NCBI RefSeq assembly: GCF_000414115.1
Contig: NZ_AOPZ01000055.1
Coordinates: forward strand, 1 to 45,469
Source of the DNA: Streptomyces aurantiacus JA 4570
GTDB lineage: Bacteria; Actinomycetota; Actinomycetes; Streptomycetales; Streptomycetaceae
Length of the DNA stretch: 45,469 nucleotides
Reading direction: 5' to 3'
Shown here: in pieces, positions 1 through 7,625 of the stretch
How the letters are laid out: each line of letters begins with the position of its first letter
How positions within the stretch are numbered: position 1 is the first letter of the stretch
Notes under the pieces: generated by a model
Seen by the model: the letters and a program-made list of their open reading frames with translations, nothing else
The model's database searches: none
Told to the model about the DNA's origin: nothing
Position numbers and translations under genes: made by a program

Positions 1-679
1 CGCCCGCTCCGGCGAGGTCGGGCAGCTCGCCGCGGCCGGAGCGCGAGGACCTGTCGTGCGCGTCGCGGTCCTCCTTCGGCAGCGAGTTGAGCAGCTGCCG
101 GGCCTTGGCGAGCTTGCTCTCCACGGTGCGCTTGTGCCGGGCGACCGTCTTGCGGCTCTTCTCCAGCTCGGCGAGTTTGCGGGTGGCCTCCGCGCGTTCC
201 TGGGCGAGGTCGCGCTGGGCGCGCTGCAGCTTGGTGAGTTCGCCGCTCTGCCGGGCGGTGAGGCGGCTCAGGGCCGATGCCTTGTCGAGATAGCCGTCCG
301 GGTCGGAGGACAGCATCAGGGCGAGCGCGGGGTCGATGCCGCCCGCGCGGTACTGGGCGCCGGCCAGTGAGCCGAGGGCGCCGCGCATCGTGTTGATGCG
401 CTCCTGGCCGCGGGCGACCTTGTCCTTGGCACGGTCGACCTGGCCGCGCAGGGTGTCCGCGCGCTCATCCGCCTTGTTGTACGCCTCCGTTGCCTGCTCG
501 GCCTGCTCGTACAGGCGGTCCACCTTGGCCTTGGTGTCGGACCGGGGGTCCTGCGGGGCGGCGCCCGCGGGTGCGGCCAGGGCCGCCGCGGTGGCCGCGG
601 CGGACAGGACGGTGATGGTGGCGGTGCGTACGCACCGGTCGGGACCGGTGGGTGCTGCGGGACGGCGATGGGATCCCAC
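1..679 (-). CDS. Secreted coiled-coil protein, probable NlpC/P60 hydrolase (partial)
   Basis: Only the N-terminal 226 or so codons lie in the window; the 3' end runs off the left edge. The start is a GTG at 679, preceded by a strong GGAAGGGAG ribosome binding site. The protein opens with the same pattern as the NlpC/P60 protein at 936-2006 (SHRRP, a hydrophobic Ala-rich secretion signal ending near AAP, then a long Lys/Glu/Arg/Leu coiled coil). Shared signatures include KVDRLYEQAE near the start and AQYRAGGIDPALALMLSSD near residue 105. The two are clearly paralogues in tandem. The catalytic domain itself is not visible, so the hydrolase call is inferred from the paralogue. Such proteins are exported and usually cleave peptidoglycan stem peptides, with the coiled coil acting as a regulatory arm. 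Confidence 0.85.
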   Translation of the reverse strand, partial: MGSHRRPAAPTGPDRCVRTATITVLSAAATAAALAAPAGAAPQDPRSDTKAKVDRLYEQAEQATEAYNKADERADTLRGQVDRAKDKVARGQERINTMRGALGSLAGAQYRAGGIDPALALMLSSDPDGYLDKASALSRLTARQSGELTKLQRAQRDLAQERAEATRKLAELEKSRKTVARHKRTVESKLAKARQLLNSLPKEDRDAHDRSSRSGRGELPDLAGAG

Positions 680-783
680 GGGCAGCCGCTCTCCCTTCCG
701 CTGGAACTCGACCTCCGCGCGAGGCGGAGGACTGCCGGTCCCCCGCGAACGGGCGGGGGCTGCGCCCCGGATGTCGGGGAACG
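680..783 (-). promoter_or_regulatory. Structured 5' leader of the partial NlpC/P60-type gene
   Basis: The predicted transcript from the promoter at 790-819 would have about 100 nt of leader. It contains consecutive GC-rich hairpins, including CCCCGCCCGTTCGCGGGG and CCTCCGCCTCGCGCGGAGG, ending just before the ribosome binding site. This could be a cis-regulatory RNA. I could not match it to a known riboswitch core. Confidence 0.35.
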
Positions 784-789
784 CGCGCG

Positions 790-819
790 ACAGTAGCGGC
801 GTGATCACGTCGCGGCCAA
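790..819 (-). promoter_or_regulatory. Promoter candidate for the partial NlpC/P60-type gene
   Basis: On the minus strand a -35-like TTGGCC and a -10-like TACTGT are separated by 18 bp. The spacer holds the 10-bp palindrome CGTGATCACG (800-809), a plausible operator. A TGATCAC element also sits in the spacer of the paralogue's promoter at 2056-2085. Confidence 0.5.
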
Positions 820-846
820 AGACCCTTGCCGTCCGCGCATGCTGAC

Positions 847-878
847 GCCCCGCCTCTGACGCAGGTCATCGGCGGGGC
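847..878 (-). terminator. Hairpin terminator after the NlpC/P60 gene
   Basis: A perfect 8-bp stem (GCCCCGCC / GGCGGGGC) with a 16-nt loop lies about 60 nt past the stop codon of the 936-2006 gene. There is no clear T-tract, which is usual in Streptomyces. Confidence 0.55.
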
Positions 879-935
879 GCGGGGTCAGCGGAAGTTACCG
901 GAATTCGCTCGATCGGACGGATCCGGCGCGGCGGG

Positions 936-2006
936 TCAGATGCGGACGCCGAACTGGAACGGCATGTTGTTGATCGACTCGTAGCGGACCACGGTGCCGC
1001 TGCGCGGGGCGTGCAGCACCTGGCCGTTGCCCGCGTAGAAGCCGACGTGGTGCAGGTCGCCGTAGAAGATGACCAGGTCGCCGACCTTGAGGTCGCTCTG
1101 CGATGCGATGCGCGTCCCGAAGTTGGCCTGGGCCTGCGAGGTGCGCGGGATGGTCATGCCTGCCTGGGCGTAGGCCCAGGAGGTGAGGCCGGAGCAGTCG
1201 AAGGAGCTCGGGCCGCTGGCGCCGTAGACGTACGGCGAACCTATCTTGCTCTGCGCGGCGGCGTACGCGGACGAGGCGCGGCCGGAGCCCTTGGGGGCGG
1301 TGCCCGTGCTCGTGTCCGTGCCCGCCGAGGTGTCGGGCTTGTCGAGGGCCTTGCGCTCGGAGGCGCGCGACGCGCGGTCCTCCTTGGCCTTCAGGGCGGC
1401 CCGCTCCTTGGCGGACAGGGAGTTCAGCAGGCGCTGCGCCTCGCCGAGCTTGCCCTGCACCTCGCGCTTCTTCTTGCCGAGCTCCGTGCGCGTGGTGGCG
1501 AGGTCCTCGAGCTTGTCCGCGGCCTCCTTGCGCTGCTGCGCGAGCGTGCGCTGCTTGGCCTGGATCTTCTTCAGGGCCTCGGCCTGCTTGCTGCTCAACT
1601 GGTCGAGCGCGGACGCCTTGTCGAGGTAGTTGTCCGGGTCCGAGGAGAGGAACAGCTGCAGCGAGGGGTCGATGCCGCCGGAGCGGTACTGGGCGCTGGC
1701 GAGCGAACCGACGCCGCTGCGCAGCTCGTTGAGGTCGTCCTGGCCGCGGGCGACCTTGTCCTGCAGGGTGTCGACCTGCTTCTCCAGCTTCTGCTGCTTC
1801 TCCTTGGCGCCGTTGTACTTCTCGGTCGCCTTCTCGGCCTCTTCGTAGAGCTTGTCGACCTTGGACTTGACCTCGTCCTTGCTCGGCTTCTCACTCGGGG
1901 CGGCGTTCGCCGACTGCGACGTGAGCGCGACGGCCGCGGCGGCGGTCGCGGTGAGCACGGTCACACGGGCGCGGCCCGGCTGCTTGGGTCGACGGTGGGA
2001 CGCCAC
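936..2006 (-). CDS. Secreted NlpC/P60 peptidoglycan endopeptidase
   Basis: The product is 356 residues. A positively charged N-terminus and an Ala-rich hydrophobic stretch ending near SANAAP form a signal peptide (about 1-36). Residues 40-215 are a Lys/Glu-rich coiled coil, followed by a Thr/Ser/Gly linker. Residues 245-356 are an NlpC/P60 domain. The catalytic Cys is C271 in SFDCSGL, the His is H320 in HHVGFYAG, and H332 in VLHAP is the likely third polar residue. The family cleaves D-Glu to diaminopimelate bonds in wall peptides, so the role is wall remodelling outside the cell. The GTG start has AAGGAG upstream. It is a tandem paralogue of the gene at 1-679, but each has its own promoter and a terminator lies between them. 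Confidence 0.95.
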   Translation of the reverse strand: MASHRRPKQPGRARVTVLTATAAAAVALTSQSANAAPSEKPSKDEVKSKVDKLYEEAEKATEKYNGAKEKQQKLEKQVDTLQDKVARGQDDLNELRSGVGSLASAQYRSGGIDPSLQLFLSSDPDNYLDKASALDQLSSKQAEALKKIQAKQRTLAQQRKEAADKLEDLATTRTELGKKKREVQGKLGEAQRLLNSLSAKERAALKAKEDRASRASERKALDKPDTSAGTDTSTGTAPKGSGRASSAYAAAQSKIGSPYVYGASGPSSFDCSGLTSWAYAQAGMTIPRTSQAQANFGTRIASQSDLKVGDLVIFYGDLHHVGFYAGNGQVLHAPRSGTVVRYESINNMPFQFGVRI

Positions 2007-2055
2007 GAAGGCGGCTCCTTCGATGAGTGATCAACAGAGCGGAGGTCTGGGCGCG

Positions 2056-2085
2056 ACCCTAGTGACCCTCATGTGATCAGATCAA
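2056..2085 (-). promoter_or_regulatory. Promoter candidate for the NlpC/P60 gene
   Basis: On the minus strand TTGATC and TAGGGT are separated by 18 bp and would start transcription about 43 nt before the GTG. The spacer begins with TGATCACA, resembling the palindrome in the promoter of the paralogous upstream copy. Confidence 0.5.
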
Positions 2086-2220
2086 ATCCTGACCATGAAA
2101 AAGTCGGTCAACGAGCGTTTTCTTTACGGATAATCGACGGCCGGTAACGACCACTTGACGCTCCGTCGCGCACGACAACGGACCAATTCGGTCATAGGGA
2201 ACGGGAGTTGCGTACGCCGA

Positions 2221-2277
2221 CCAGTCGCGCGAAAGACGACCAGCCCCGCGAAAGCCGACTAGCCGCGCGAAAGCCGC
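2221..2277. repeat. Three imperfect 19-bp tandem repeats
   Basis: Three head-to-tail copies (2221-2239, 2240-2258, 2259-2277) share the core CGCGAAAG. The third copy contains the last codons and the stop of the NYN-domain gene. The array looks like duplicated gene tail, as if slippage copied the 3' end downstream. Confidence 0.7.
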
Positions 2278-3608
2278 TTCAGGAGCACCGCGGACGCCAC
2301 CGGGCGTGCCCCCGCCTTGGCGATCCCGTCGGCCACCTCGCGGTCGGTCGACACGACGATGACGGGGCGGCCGGGCGGCTCGGCGCGCACCAGCTGCCGG
2401 ATCAGTTCGTCCGCCGTCACGCCGGGCTTGGAGAACAGCACCCGGACCCCGCGCGGCGGCGCGAGCAGCACCGGCGCGGCCAGCTCGGCACCGTCGAAGA
2501 CGCAGGTCACCTCGGCCCCGGTCTGCAGGGCGAGCTGCGAGAGCGAGCCGAGGAGCCGCAGCCGCTGCTTCTCGAGGGGCATCGTGGGATAGCCGGTCTT
2601 GGTGACGTTGTATCCGTCCACGACCAGATGGGCCTGTGGGAGTGCGAGCAATTGGTCGAGAATGGCCGGATCGTTTTCGGACAGCGCGCGGGCGGCGATG
2701 TCCTTCGGCGTCATCCGCCCCGGCTCGACCGCGTCGACGGTCTCGGCGGGCCGCACCGACACCGGCGGCAGGGCGAGTTCGCGGCGCAGCCCCTGGGCGG
2801 CGTCGAGCACCGTGTCGAGCAGCAGCCGCACCCGCATGTCCTCGACGCTGCGGCCCTCGCGGGCGGCCCTGCGGGTGGCCTCCAGGGCGGCCTCGGCCTC
2901 GCCGAGCCGCGCCTTGAGGCGGCGCGCCTCGCTCTCGGCGGCGGAGAGCTGGGCCTGGCTCTCGGCGCGCGCGGTGTCGGCCTCGGCGGCGGCCTTGCGC
3001 AGCGCCGCCTCGCCGCGCTTGATGTCGCTGAGCGCGCCGCGCAGCTTGCGGTGCGCCGACTCGGCCTCCCTCTTCGCCGCGTCCAGCTCGGCGCGCAGCC
3101 GCTCGGTCTCGGCCTTGGTGTGGGCGCGGGCGGCGGTCAGCTCGGCGCGCAGCCGGTCCAGTTCGGCCCGGGTCTCCTCGTCGGCCCGCTCGGCGTCGGC
3201 GCGCTGGGCCTCCTCGCCGGCCGCGGTGACCAGCTTCACCCAGCCGGGTGGGCGCAGCACATAGGCGGCGGCCGCCACGTCCAGCGGGTCCGCGGCGGGC
3301 GGCGGGGTGCCGGCGTCGAGGGCCCCGGCCAGCTCGGGCTGGGCCTCGCGGAGGCGTTCGCCGATGCGCTGGCGGAACAGCGGGTCGCTCTCCAGGGCGG
3401 CGGCCATGGCGTTGGCCGCGAACTTCACCCGCCGGGTCGGGGTGAAGCGCGCGTACTGACGCAACTGCGGCGGCAGTTCGGCGACCGTCAGGCCGCCGAA
3501 GCCGTCCGACACGATCTGTACGACCGCCCGCCGCACGCCGTCGGGCAGCGGACGGTCGAGCACCTCAGCGGCGCCGTCCTCCGGCGTTCCGCCCGCGCTC
3601 TCCACCAT
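2259..3608 (-). CDS. NYN-domain (YacP-like) putative RNA-binding/nuclease protein
   Basis: The product is 449 residues. Residues 1-125 or so are an uncharacterised helical region. Residues 140-255 form a long Ala/Glu/Arg coiled coil. The C-terminal 165 residues are a PIN-like NYN domain of the YacP type. The conserved acidic positions lie in LVVDGYNVTKTGYP, TCVFDGAE and IVVSTDREVADGI, which in this fold coordinate metal for RNA cleavage. The ATG start has GGGGTGA nearby. It is transcribed away from the rhomboid gene, with the small zinc-ribbon gene immediately upstream on the same strand. A role in RNA processing is known only by family; the substrate here is unknown. Confidence 0.88.
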   Translation of the reverse strand: MVESAGGTPEDGAAEVLDRPLPDGVRRAVVQIVSDGFGGLTVAELPPQLRQYARFTPTRRVKFAANAMAAALESDPLFRQRIGERLREAQPELAGALDAGTPPPAADPLDVAAAAYVLRPPGWVKLVTAAGEEAQRADAERADEETRAELDRLRAELTAARAHTKAETERLRAELDAAKREAESAHRKLRGALSDIKRGEAALRKAAAEADTARAESQAQLSAAESEARRLKARLGEAEAALEATRRAAREGRSVEDMRVRLLLDTVLDAAQGLRRELALPPVSVRPAETVDAVEPGRMTPKDIAARALSENDPAILDQLLALPQAHLVVDGYNVTKTGYPTMPLEKQRLRLLGSLSQLALQTGAEVTCVFDGAELAAPVLLAPPRGVRVLFSKPGVTADELIRQLVRAEPPGRPVIVVSTDREVADGIAKAGARPVASAVLLKRLSRG

Positions 3609-3642
3609 CGGTCACCCCACTAGCTGTGCGGGGCCCGCTCCC

Positions 3643-3882
3643 TCAGGAGCCGGCCCCGGGCCTGTCCACGAGTTCCACCTGGTCCACCGCGTTGCACCAG
3701 CGGCAGCGAACCGACTCGATGGTCTCACTGACCACCTCGCGTTCCTCGACCTTGGGCGCCCCGGCCAGGTCGAGGTGCACGTACTCGACGACCTTCGACG
3801 AACGCGTCACGTCGAAGCGCGTGAGGTTGCCGCAGAGGGTGCAGCGCCATCGGGTGGTGTCGGTCGGCAGGGGAACCGTCAT
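3643..3882 (-). CDS. Small protein with two CxxC motifs (probable zinc ribbon)
   Basis: This 79-residue protein has two CxxC knuckles, C14-C17 in RCTLCG and C60-C63 in RCRWC, separated by a charged segment with beta character. The spacing suits one four-cysteine zinc site. There is no signal peptide or membrane segment, so it is probably cytoplasmic. It lies 34 bp upstream of the NYN-domain gene on the same strand and may be co-transcribed with it. I do not recognise a specific function; it could bind nucleic acid or a protein partner. Confidence 0.85.
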   Translation of the reverse strand: MTVPLPTDTTRWRCTLCGNLTRFDVTRSSKVVEYVHLDLAGAPKVEEREVVSETIESVRCRWCNAVDQVELVDRPGAGS

Positions 3883-4016
3883 CGTGACGTTCGCTTTCCT
3901 TCGGGAACCGTGGTGCGTATTGCCCGTAACCCTACGGCCTGGGTAAGGGGCTCCGTACGCACTCGAGTGGGCGAGGCGGTCTGGGCTGTTTGCCGTCGTT
4001 ACGTCATGCTCTGTCC

Positions 4017-4748
4017 ATGATCGCTGCGTGGGTGCAGGGCACGGGCCGGAAGGTCAGGCAACAGGCGGCTCCGGTGACGTACGCGCTGATCGTCGCGTGC
4101 TGCCTGGTCTTCCTGATCTCTCCGAACTCCGGACTCAACCCGGCCTACGGCACCGGCGACGCGCTCATCACCGCGCAGCGGGCCTACTTCGAGCGCTGGG
4201 GGGTGGTACCCGTCGAACTCCTCAGCGGCAAGCCGCGGGCCGCGCTCACTCCCGTGACGGCGCTGTTCGTGCACGGGAGCTGGCTGCATCTGCTCGGCAA
4301 CATGCTGTTTTTGTACGTGTTCGGGATGATGGTCGAGGAACGCATGGGCCACCTCCAGTACGGGCTCTTCTACCTCGGCTGCGGATGCCTCGCCCTGCTC
4401 GCCTACGCGATCGCGCACGCGGACTCCGGCCAGACCCTCGTGGGCGCCTCGGGGGCGATCTCCGCCGTGCTCGGCGCCTTTCTGTATCTCTTCCCGAAGG
4501 CGCGGGTCACCAGCCTCTTCCCGTTCCTGTTCTTCCTGCCGCTGCGGTTTCCGGCATGGGTGGTGCTGCCGTTCTGGGTGGCGCTGCAGTGGGCGGCTGC
4601 GGGGCAGGAGCGGCAGGGGCCCGGGGTGGCCTATCTGGCGCACCTGGTGGGGTTCTCCCTGGGGTTCGTCTACGCATGGGGGTGTCGTCACCGGCCAAGT
4701 AGAGTGAAAGCCTCTGGAACGGCCACCGAGGGAGACAGTCAGCCGTGA
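4017..4748 (+). CDS. Rhomboid family intramembrane serine protease
   Basis: The product is 243 residues with about six membrane segments. Diagnostic features are HLLGN (H91 to N95), the GASGA motif with nucleophile S145, and the catalytic H209 in AHLVGFSLGF. This is a Ser-His dyad enzyme that cleaves transmembrane substrates. I chose the ATG at 4017. An in-frame TTG at 3990 would add nine residues including a rare TTA codon, which is unlikely. Neither start has an obvious ribosome binding site. The stop overlaps the start of the Lrp-like gene by 4 bp (GTGA), so the two are translationally coupled. The substrate is unknown. Confidence 0.93.
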   Translation: MIAAWVQGTGRKVRQQAAPVTYALIVACCLVFLISPNSGLNPAYGTGDALITAQRAYFERWGVVPVELLSGKPRAALTPVTALFVHGSWLHLLGNMLFLYVFGMMVEERMGHLQYGLFYLGCGCLALLAYAIAHADSGQTLVGASGAISAVLGAFLYLFPKARVTSLFPFLFFLPLRFPAWVVLPFWVALQWAAAGQERQGPGVAYLAHLVGFSLGFVYAWGCRHRPSRVKASGTATEGDSQP

Positions 4749-5026
4749 TCACCGCGATCGTGCTCATCAAGACCAGCGTGGACCGGATCCCCGAGATCGC
4801 CGAGTCGATCGCCGCCCTCGACTGCGTCAGCGAGGTCTTCTCCGTCACGGGTACGTACGACCTGATCGCCATGGTCCGGGTGGCCCGCCACGACGACCTG
4901 GCGGACATCATCCCCGGCCGGATCAGCAAGATCCCCGGCGTGGAGGGGACGGACACGCACGTGGCGTTCCGTACGTACTCGCAGCACGACCTGGAAGCGG
5001 CGTTCGCGATCGGCCTCGACTCGTAG
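4745..5026 (+). CDS. Stand-alone Lrp/AsnC ligand-binding (RAM) domain protein
   Basis: This 93-residue protein is just the alpha/beta sandwich of Lrp/AsnC regulators and has no helix-turn-helix. The core reads as strand VITAIVLIKTS, helix IPEIAESIAAL, then VFSVTGTYDLIAMVRV, with the glycine-bearing effector loop TGTYD. Such stand-alone RAM proteins form oligomers that bind amino acids or modulate partner regulators. It begins with a GTG that overlaps the stop of the rhomboid gene, so the pair is probably co-expressed. Ligand and partner cannot be read from the sequence. Confidence 0.92.
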   Translation: MITAIVLIKTSVDRIPEIAESIAALDCVSEVFSVTGTYDLIAMVRVARHDDLADIIPGRISKIPGVEGTDTHVAFRTYSQHDLEAAFAIGLDS

Positions 5027-5047
5027 TCCGGCCCCCGGCCCGCCCCT

Positions 5048-5080
5048 GGATGAGGGTTTCCTCATCCGCGCCTCATCCTG
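5048..5080 (+). promoter_or_regulatory. Operator candidate: TCATC direct repeats 11 bp apart, plus inverted repeat
   Basis: TCATC occurs at 5062-5066 and 5073-5077, exactly one helical turn apart, as expected for an OmpR-type dimer binding in tandem. The first copy also pairs with GGATGAGG at 5048-5055 as a perfect 8-bp inverted repeat with a 4-nt loop. It lies just upstream of the gene at 5112 that leads into the two-component system. A closely similar element precedes the permease gene (7626-7650). Confidence 0.55.
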
Positions 5081-5111
5081 ATGAATCGGTACGCCGCCGA
5101 CCATCGCTGCC

Positions 5112-5447
5112 ATGGTCTTCTCCCATCGCATCGCGGCCCTGGCGGCCGTCGTGGCGATTCCGCTGGGCATCGCCGTGACGAGCTACGCCCTCACCGACAG
5201 CCCCTCCACCCCCAAGGTGCCTCCCAAGGTCGAGCTGGACAGCGGCTCCCCGTCGACGGCGCCGAGCAGGCCGCAGCCCACCCCCAGCGACCAGGTGGTC
5301 TCCCCGCCGCCGGTCGGCGAGAACTCCACGGACGGCACGGGCCGGACCGGCAGCGGCGACGACCGGGGCGATGCGGGTGACGCGGGTGACGATGACGACG
5401 GAGCAGGTGACGACGGAGCCGACGACGGACCGGGCGACGACGGCTGA
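5112..5447 (+). CDS. Small secreted or membrane-anchored acidic protein upstream of the sensor kinase
   Basis: This 111-residue protein has one N-terminal hydrophobic segment (about residues 5-27, a signal peptide or anchor), then a Pro/Ser/Thr-rich linker, then a tail made almost entirely of Asp, Gly and Ala. Its 3' end overlaps the 5' end of the sensor-kinase gene by 77 bp in another frame, so it is probably the first gene of the same operon. The acidic tail could bind cations or serve as an extracytoplasmic input for the kinase, but that is inference. I recognise no family. Part of the Asp/Gly tail may be a by-product of the overlapping frame. Confidence 0.6.
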   Translation: MVFSHRIAALAAVVAIPLGIAVTSYALTDSPSTPKVPPKVELDSGSPSTAPSRPQPTPSDQVVSPPPVGENSTDGTGRTGSGDDRGDAGDAGDDDDGAGDDGADDGPGDDG

Positions 5448-6876
5448 GCCGCCCGGTGCCGCGCACCACCGCGTCTCCGCGCGCGTCCGCATCCTGCTGT
5501 GGCTGCTCCTGGTGATGGCCGTCGCCCTGGCCGCGGTCGCCGCGACCACCCGCTCGATCCTGCTGCGCGACGTCGACCACCGCGTCGACCGGCTGCTCAC
5601 GCAGGAGACCGGCGAGTTCACCAACTTCGTGGACCGGGGCGTCGACCCGGACACCGGCAGACGCTTCAACGACCCGCGCCGGCTGCTCAAGGTCTTCCTG
5701 GAGCGCCAGTACGCGGACCCGGGCGAGGAACTGATCGGCCTGGTGCGCCGCGAGGGCGCGGGCCCGGCCCAGTACACCCAGCCCCGCGAGCTGTCGGTGC
5801 GCCACCCGCTGCACCGCGACCCCGGGGCCCGCCGCGCGATCTTCGCGGCGGACGGCTCCACCGGCACCCTGGACCGCCCGTCCGGCGAGCTGCGCTGGGC
5901 CAAGGTCGAGGTGGCCCGGCACGGCGACGAGCCGGAGGCGGCGTTCGTCGTGGCCTTCCACCCGGCCGCCGAACAGGCCAAGGCGGACGACGTGTTCCGC
6001 ATCCTGCTCGCCATCTCCGGCGTCGCGCTCGTCCTGACGACGGGCATCGCGTGGGCCGTGGCCGGGCGCATCCTCAAGCCCGTACGGGTGGTGCGCACCG
6101 CCGCCGCCCAGCTCACCGAGCAGGACCTGACCCGGCGCATCCCGGTGCACGGCAAGGACGACATCGCCGCGCTCGCGGAGACCTTCAACGGCATGCTGGA
6201 CCGCCTGGAGCGGGCCTTCGCCGCGCAGCGCGAGTTCGTCGACGACGCCGGGCACGAGCTGCGCACCCCCATCACCATCGTCCGCGGCCACCTGGAGCTG
6301 ATGGGCGACGACCCGTCCGAGCGCGAGGAAACGGTCCGGCTCGTCACCGACGAACTGGACCGGATGAGCCGCATCGTCGAGGACCTGCTGCTCCTCGCCA
6401 AGGCCGAGCGCCCGGACTTCATCAGGCCCGAGCCGGTACAGCTCGCCGAGCTGACCGCCGACGTCTTCGTGAAGGCCCGCACCCTCGGCGACCGCCGCTG
6501 GGAGCTGGCCGAGACCGCCGACAGCGAGGCCCGGCTCGACCCCCAGCGCATCACCCAGGCGATGGTCCAGCTCGCCCAGAACGCCGTCCAGCACACGGTG
6601 GCAGGGCAGCGCGTCCGCGTCGGCTCCCGGGTCACGGACGGGCGGATCGAGCTGTACGTCGCCGACAGCGGCCCCGGCGTCCAGGCACAGGACGCCGAGG
6701 TCATCTTCGAACGCTTCCGGCGCGGCACGTCCCGGCGCGGGGCGCGCACCAGCGGCGCGGGCCTCGGCCTGTCGATCGTCCGCGCGATCGCCCACGGCCA
6801 CCGCGGCGAGGTCCGCCTGCGCGCCACCGAGGGCGGCGGCGCCACTTTCGTACTCGTACTGGAGGACCAGACGTGA
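5371..6876 (+). CDS. OmpR-type two-component sensor histidine kinase
   Basis: The product is 501 residues from the ATG at 5371; an ATG at 5392 is an equally possible start. Two membrane segments (about 38-60 and 208-232) flank an extracellular sensor domain of roughly 150 residues with no recognisable fold. A HAMP linker follows (RILKPVRVVRTAA), then a HisKA dimerisation domain with the phospho-accepting H295 in DDAGHELRTPI, and a HATPase_c domain with N-box LAQNAVQHT, G1-type VADSGPGV and G2-type SGAGLGLSIV. The cognate regulator starts 28 bp after it. The acidic protein gene overlaps its 5' end. Context suggests the signal concerns transport of an organic acid such as glycerate. Confidence 0.95.
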   Translation: MRVTRVTMTTEQVTTEPTTDRATTAEPPGAAHHRVSARVRILLWLLLVMAVALAAVAATTRSILLRDVDHRVDRLLTQETGEFTNFVDRGVDPDTGRRFNDPRRLLKVFLERQYADPGEELIGLVRREGAGPAQYTQPRELSVRHPLHRDPGARRAIFAADGSTGTLDRPSGELRWAKVEVARHGDEPEAAFVVAFHPAAEQAKADDVFRILLAISGVALVLTTGIAWAVAGRILKPVRVVRTAAAQLTEQDLTRRIPVHGKDDIAALAETFNGMLDRLERAFAAQREFVDDAGHELRTPITIVRGHLELMGDDPSEREETVRLVTDELDRMSRIVEDLLLLAKAERPDFIRPEPVQLAELTADVFVKARTLGDRRWELAETADSEARLDPQRITQAMVQLAQNAVQHTVAGQRVRVGSRVTDGRIELYVADSGPGVQAQDAEVIFERFRRGTSRRGARTSGAGLGLSIVRAIAHGHRGEVRLRATEGGGATFVLVLEDQT

Positions 6877-6904
6877 ACCCTGCACCGACCACCGGGGAGC
6901 GGAC

Positions 6905-7567
6905 ATGAATCGCGTCCTGATCGTGGAGGACGAGGAGCGCATCGCCTCCTTCGTCGACAAGGGACTGCGCGCCAACGGCTTCACCACGACCATCGTGGGC
7001 GACGGCGACGCCGCGTACGACTACGCCCTCACCGGCGGCTTCGACCTGATCCTGCTGGACATCGGGCTGCCGGGCCGGGACGGCTTCACCGTGCTGCGGG
7101 AGCTGCGCGAGGCCCGCGTGTCGGCGCCGGTGATCGTGCTGACCGCCCGCGACTCCGTGCGGGACACCGTCGCCGGTCTGGAGGGCGGCGCGGACGACTG
7201 GATGACCAAGCCGTTCCGCTTCGAGGAACTGCTCGCGCGGGTGCGGCTGCGCCTGCGCACGGCGGCCCGGGCGCCGGAGGTGACGGTCCTTCGCGGCGGC
7301 GAGGTGACGCTCGACCTGCGCACGCGCCGGGCCCGCTCGGGCGAGCGGACGGTGGACCTGACGGCGCGTGAGTTCGTGCTCCTGGAGCTGTTCCTGCGCC
7401 ACCCCGGGCAGGTCCTCTCGCGCGAGCAGATCCTGTCCCACGTGTGGGGCTACGACTTCGATCCCGGCTCCAACATCGTGGATGTGTACGTGCGGGCGCT
7501 GCGCAAGAAGCTGGGGGCGGAGCGGGTGGAGACGGTGCGCGGGATGGGGTACCGGCTGCCTGCGTGA
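6905..7567 (+). CDS. OmpR-type DNA-binding response regulator
   Basis: The product is 220 residues. The receiver domain has the acidic pocket VEDEE, the phospho-acceptor D52 in LILLDIGLPG, the switch Thr in IVLTAR, and the conserved Lys in MTKPF. The C-terminal half is an OmpR/PhoB winged helix (VDLTAREFVLLELFLRHPG to VRGMGYRL). It is the partner of the kinase directly upstream. The two phased TCATC elements at 5048-5080 and 7626-7650 are good candidates for its binding sites, giving autoregulation and control of the permease; no binding is shown by sequence alone. Confidence 0.96.
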   Translation: MNRVLIVEDEERIASFVDKGLRANGFTTTIVGDGDAAYDYALTGGFDLILLDIGLPGRDGFTVLRELREARVSAPVIVLTARDSVRDTVAGLEGGADDWMTKPFRFEELLARVRLRLRTAARAPEVTVLRGGEVTLDLRTRRARSGERTVDLTAREFVLLELFLRHPGQVLSREQILSHVWGYDFDPGSNIVDVYVRALRKKLGAERVETVRGMGYRLPA

Positions 7568-7625
7568 GCGTGCCGCCCTGCGGGGGCCCGCCCGGGTTCC
7601 GCCTCGCGGGGCGGTGAAGTTCCTT

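Noticed and set aside
680..935. c-di-AMP (ydaO-type) riboswitch before the NlpC/P60-type genes
   Set aside because: Hairpins are present, but I could not find the conserved core of that riboswitch, so I list only a structured leader.
1011..2030. Long open frame on the plus strand opposite the NlpC/P60 gene
   Set aside because: It mirrors a clear coding sequence on the minus strand, its composition is Leu/Gly/Ala/Arg-rich, and it has no recognisable domain. High GC content leaves antisense frames open.
2056..2085. MtrA-type site in the NlpC/P60 promoter
   Set aside because: GTGACC and nearby bases only loosely resemble the published pattern, so I do not assign a regulator.
3990..4016. Upstream TTG start for the rhomboid gene
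   Set aside because: It would add nine residues including a rare TTA codon, without a clearly better ribosome binding site. I kept the ATG at 4017.
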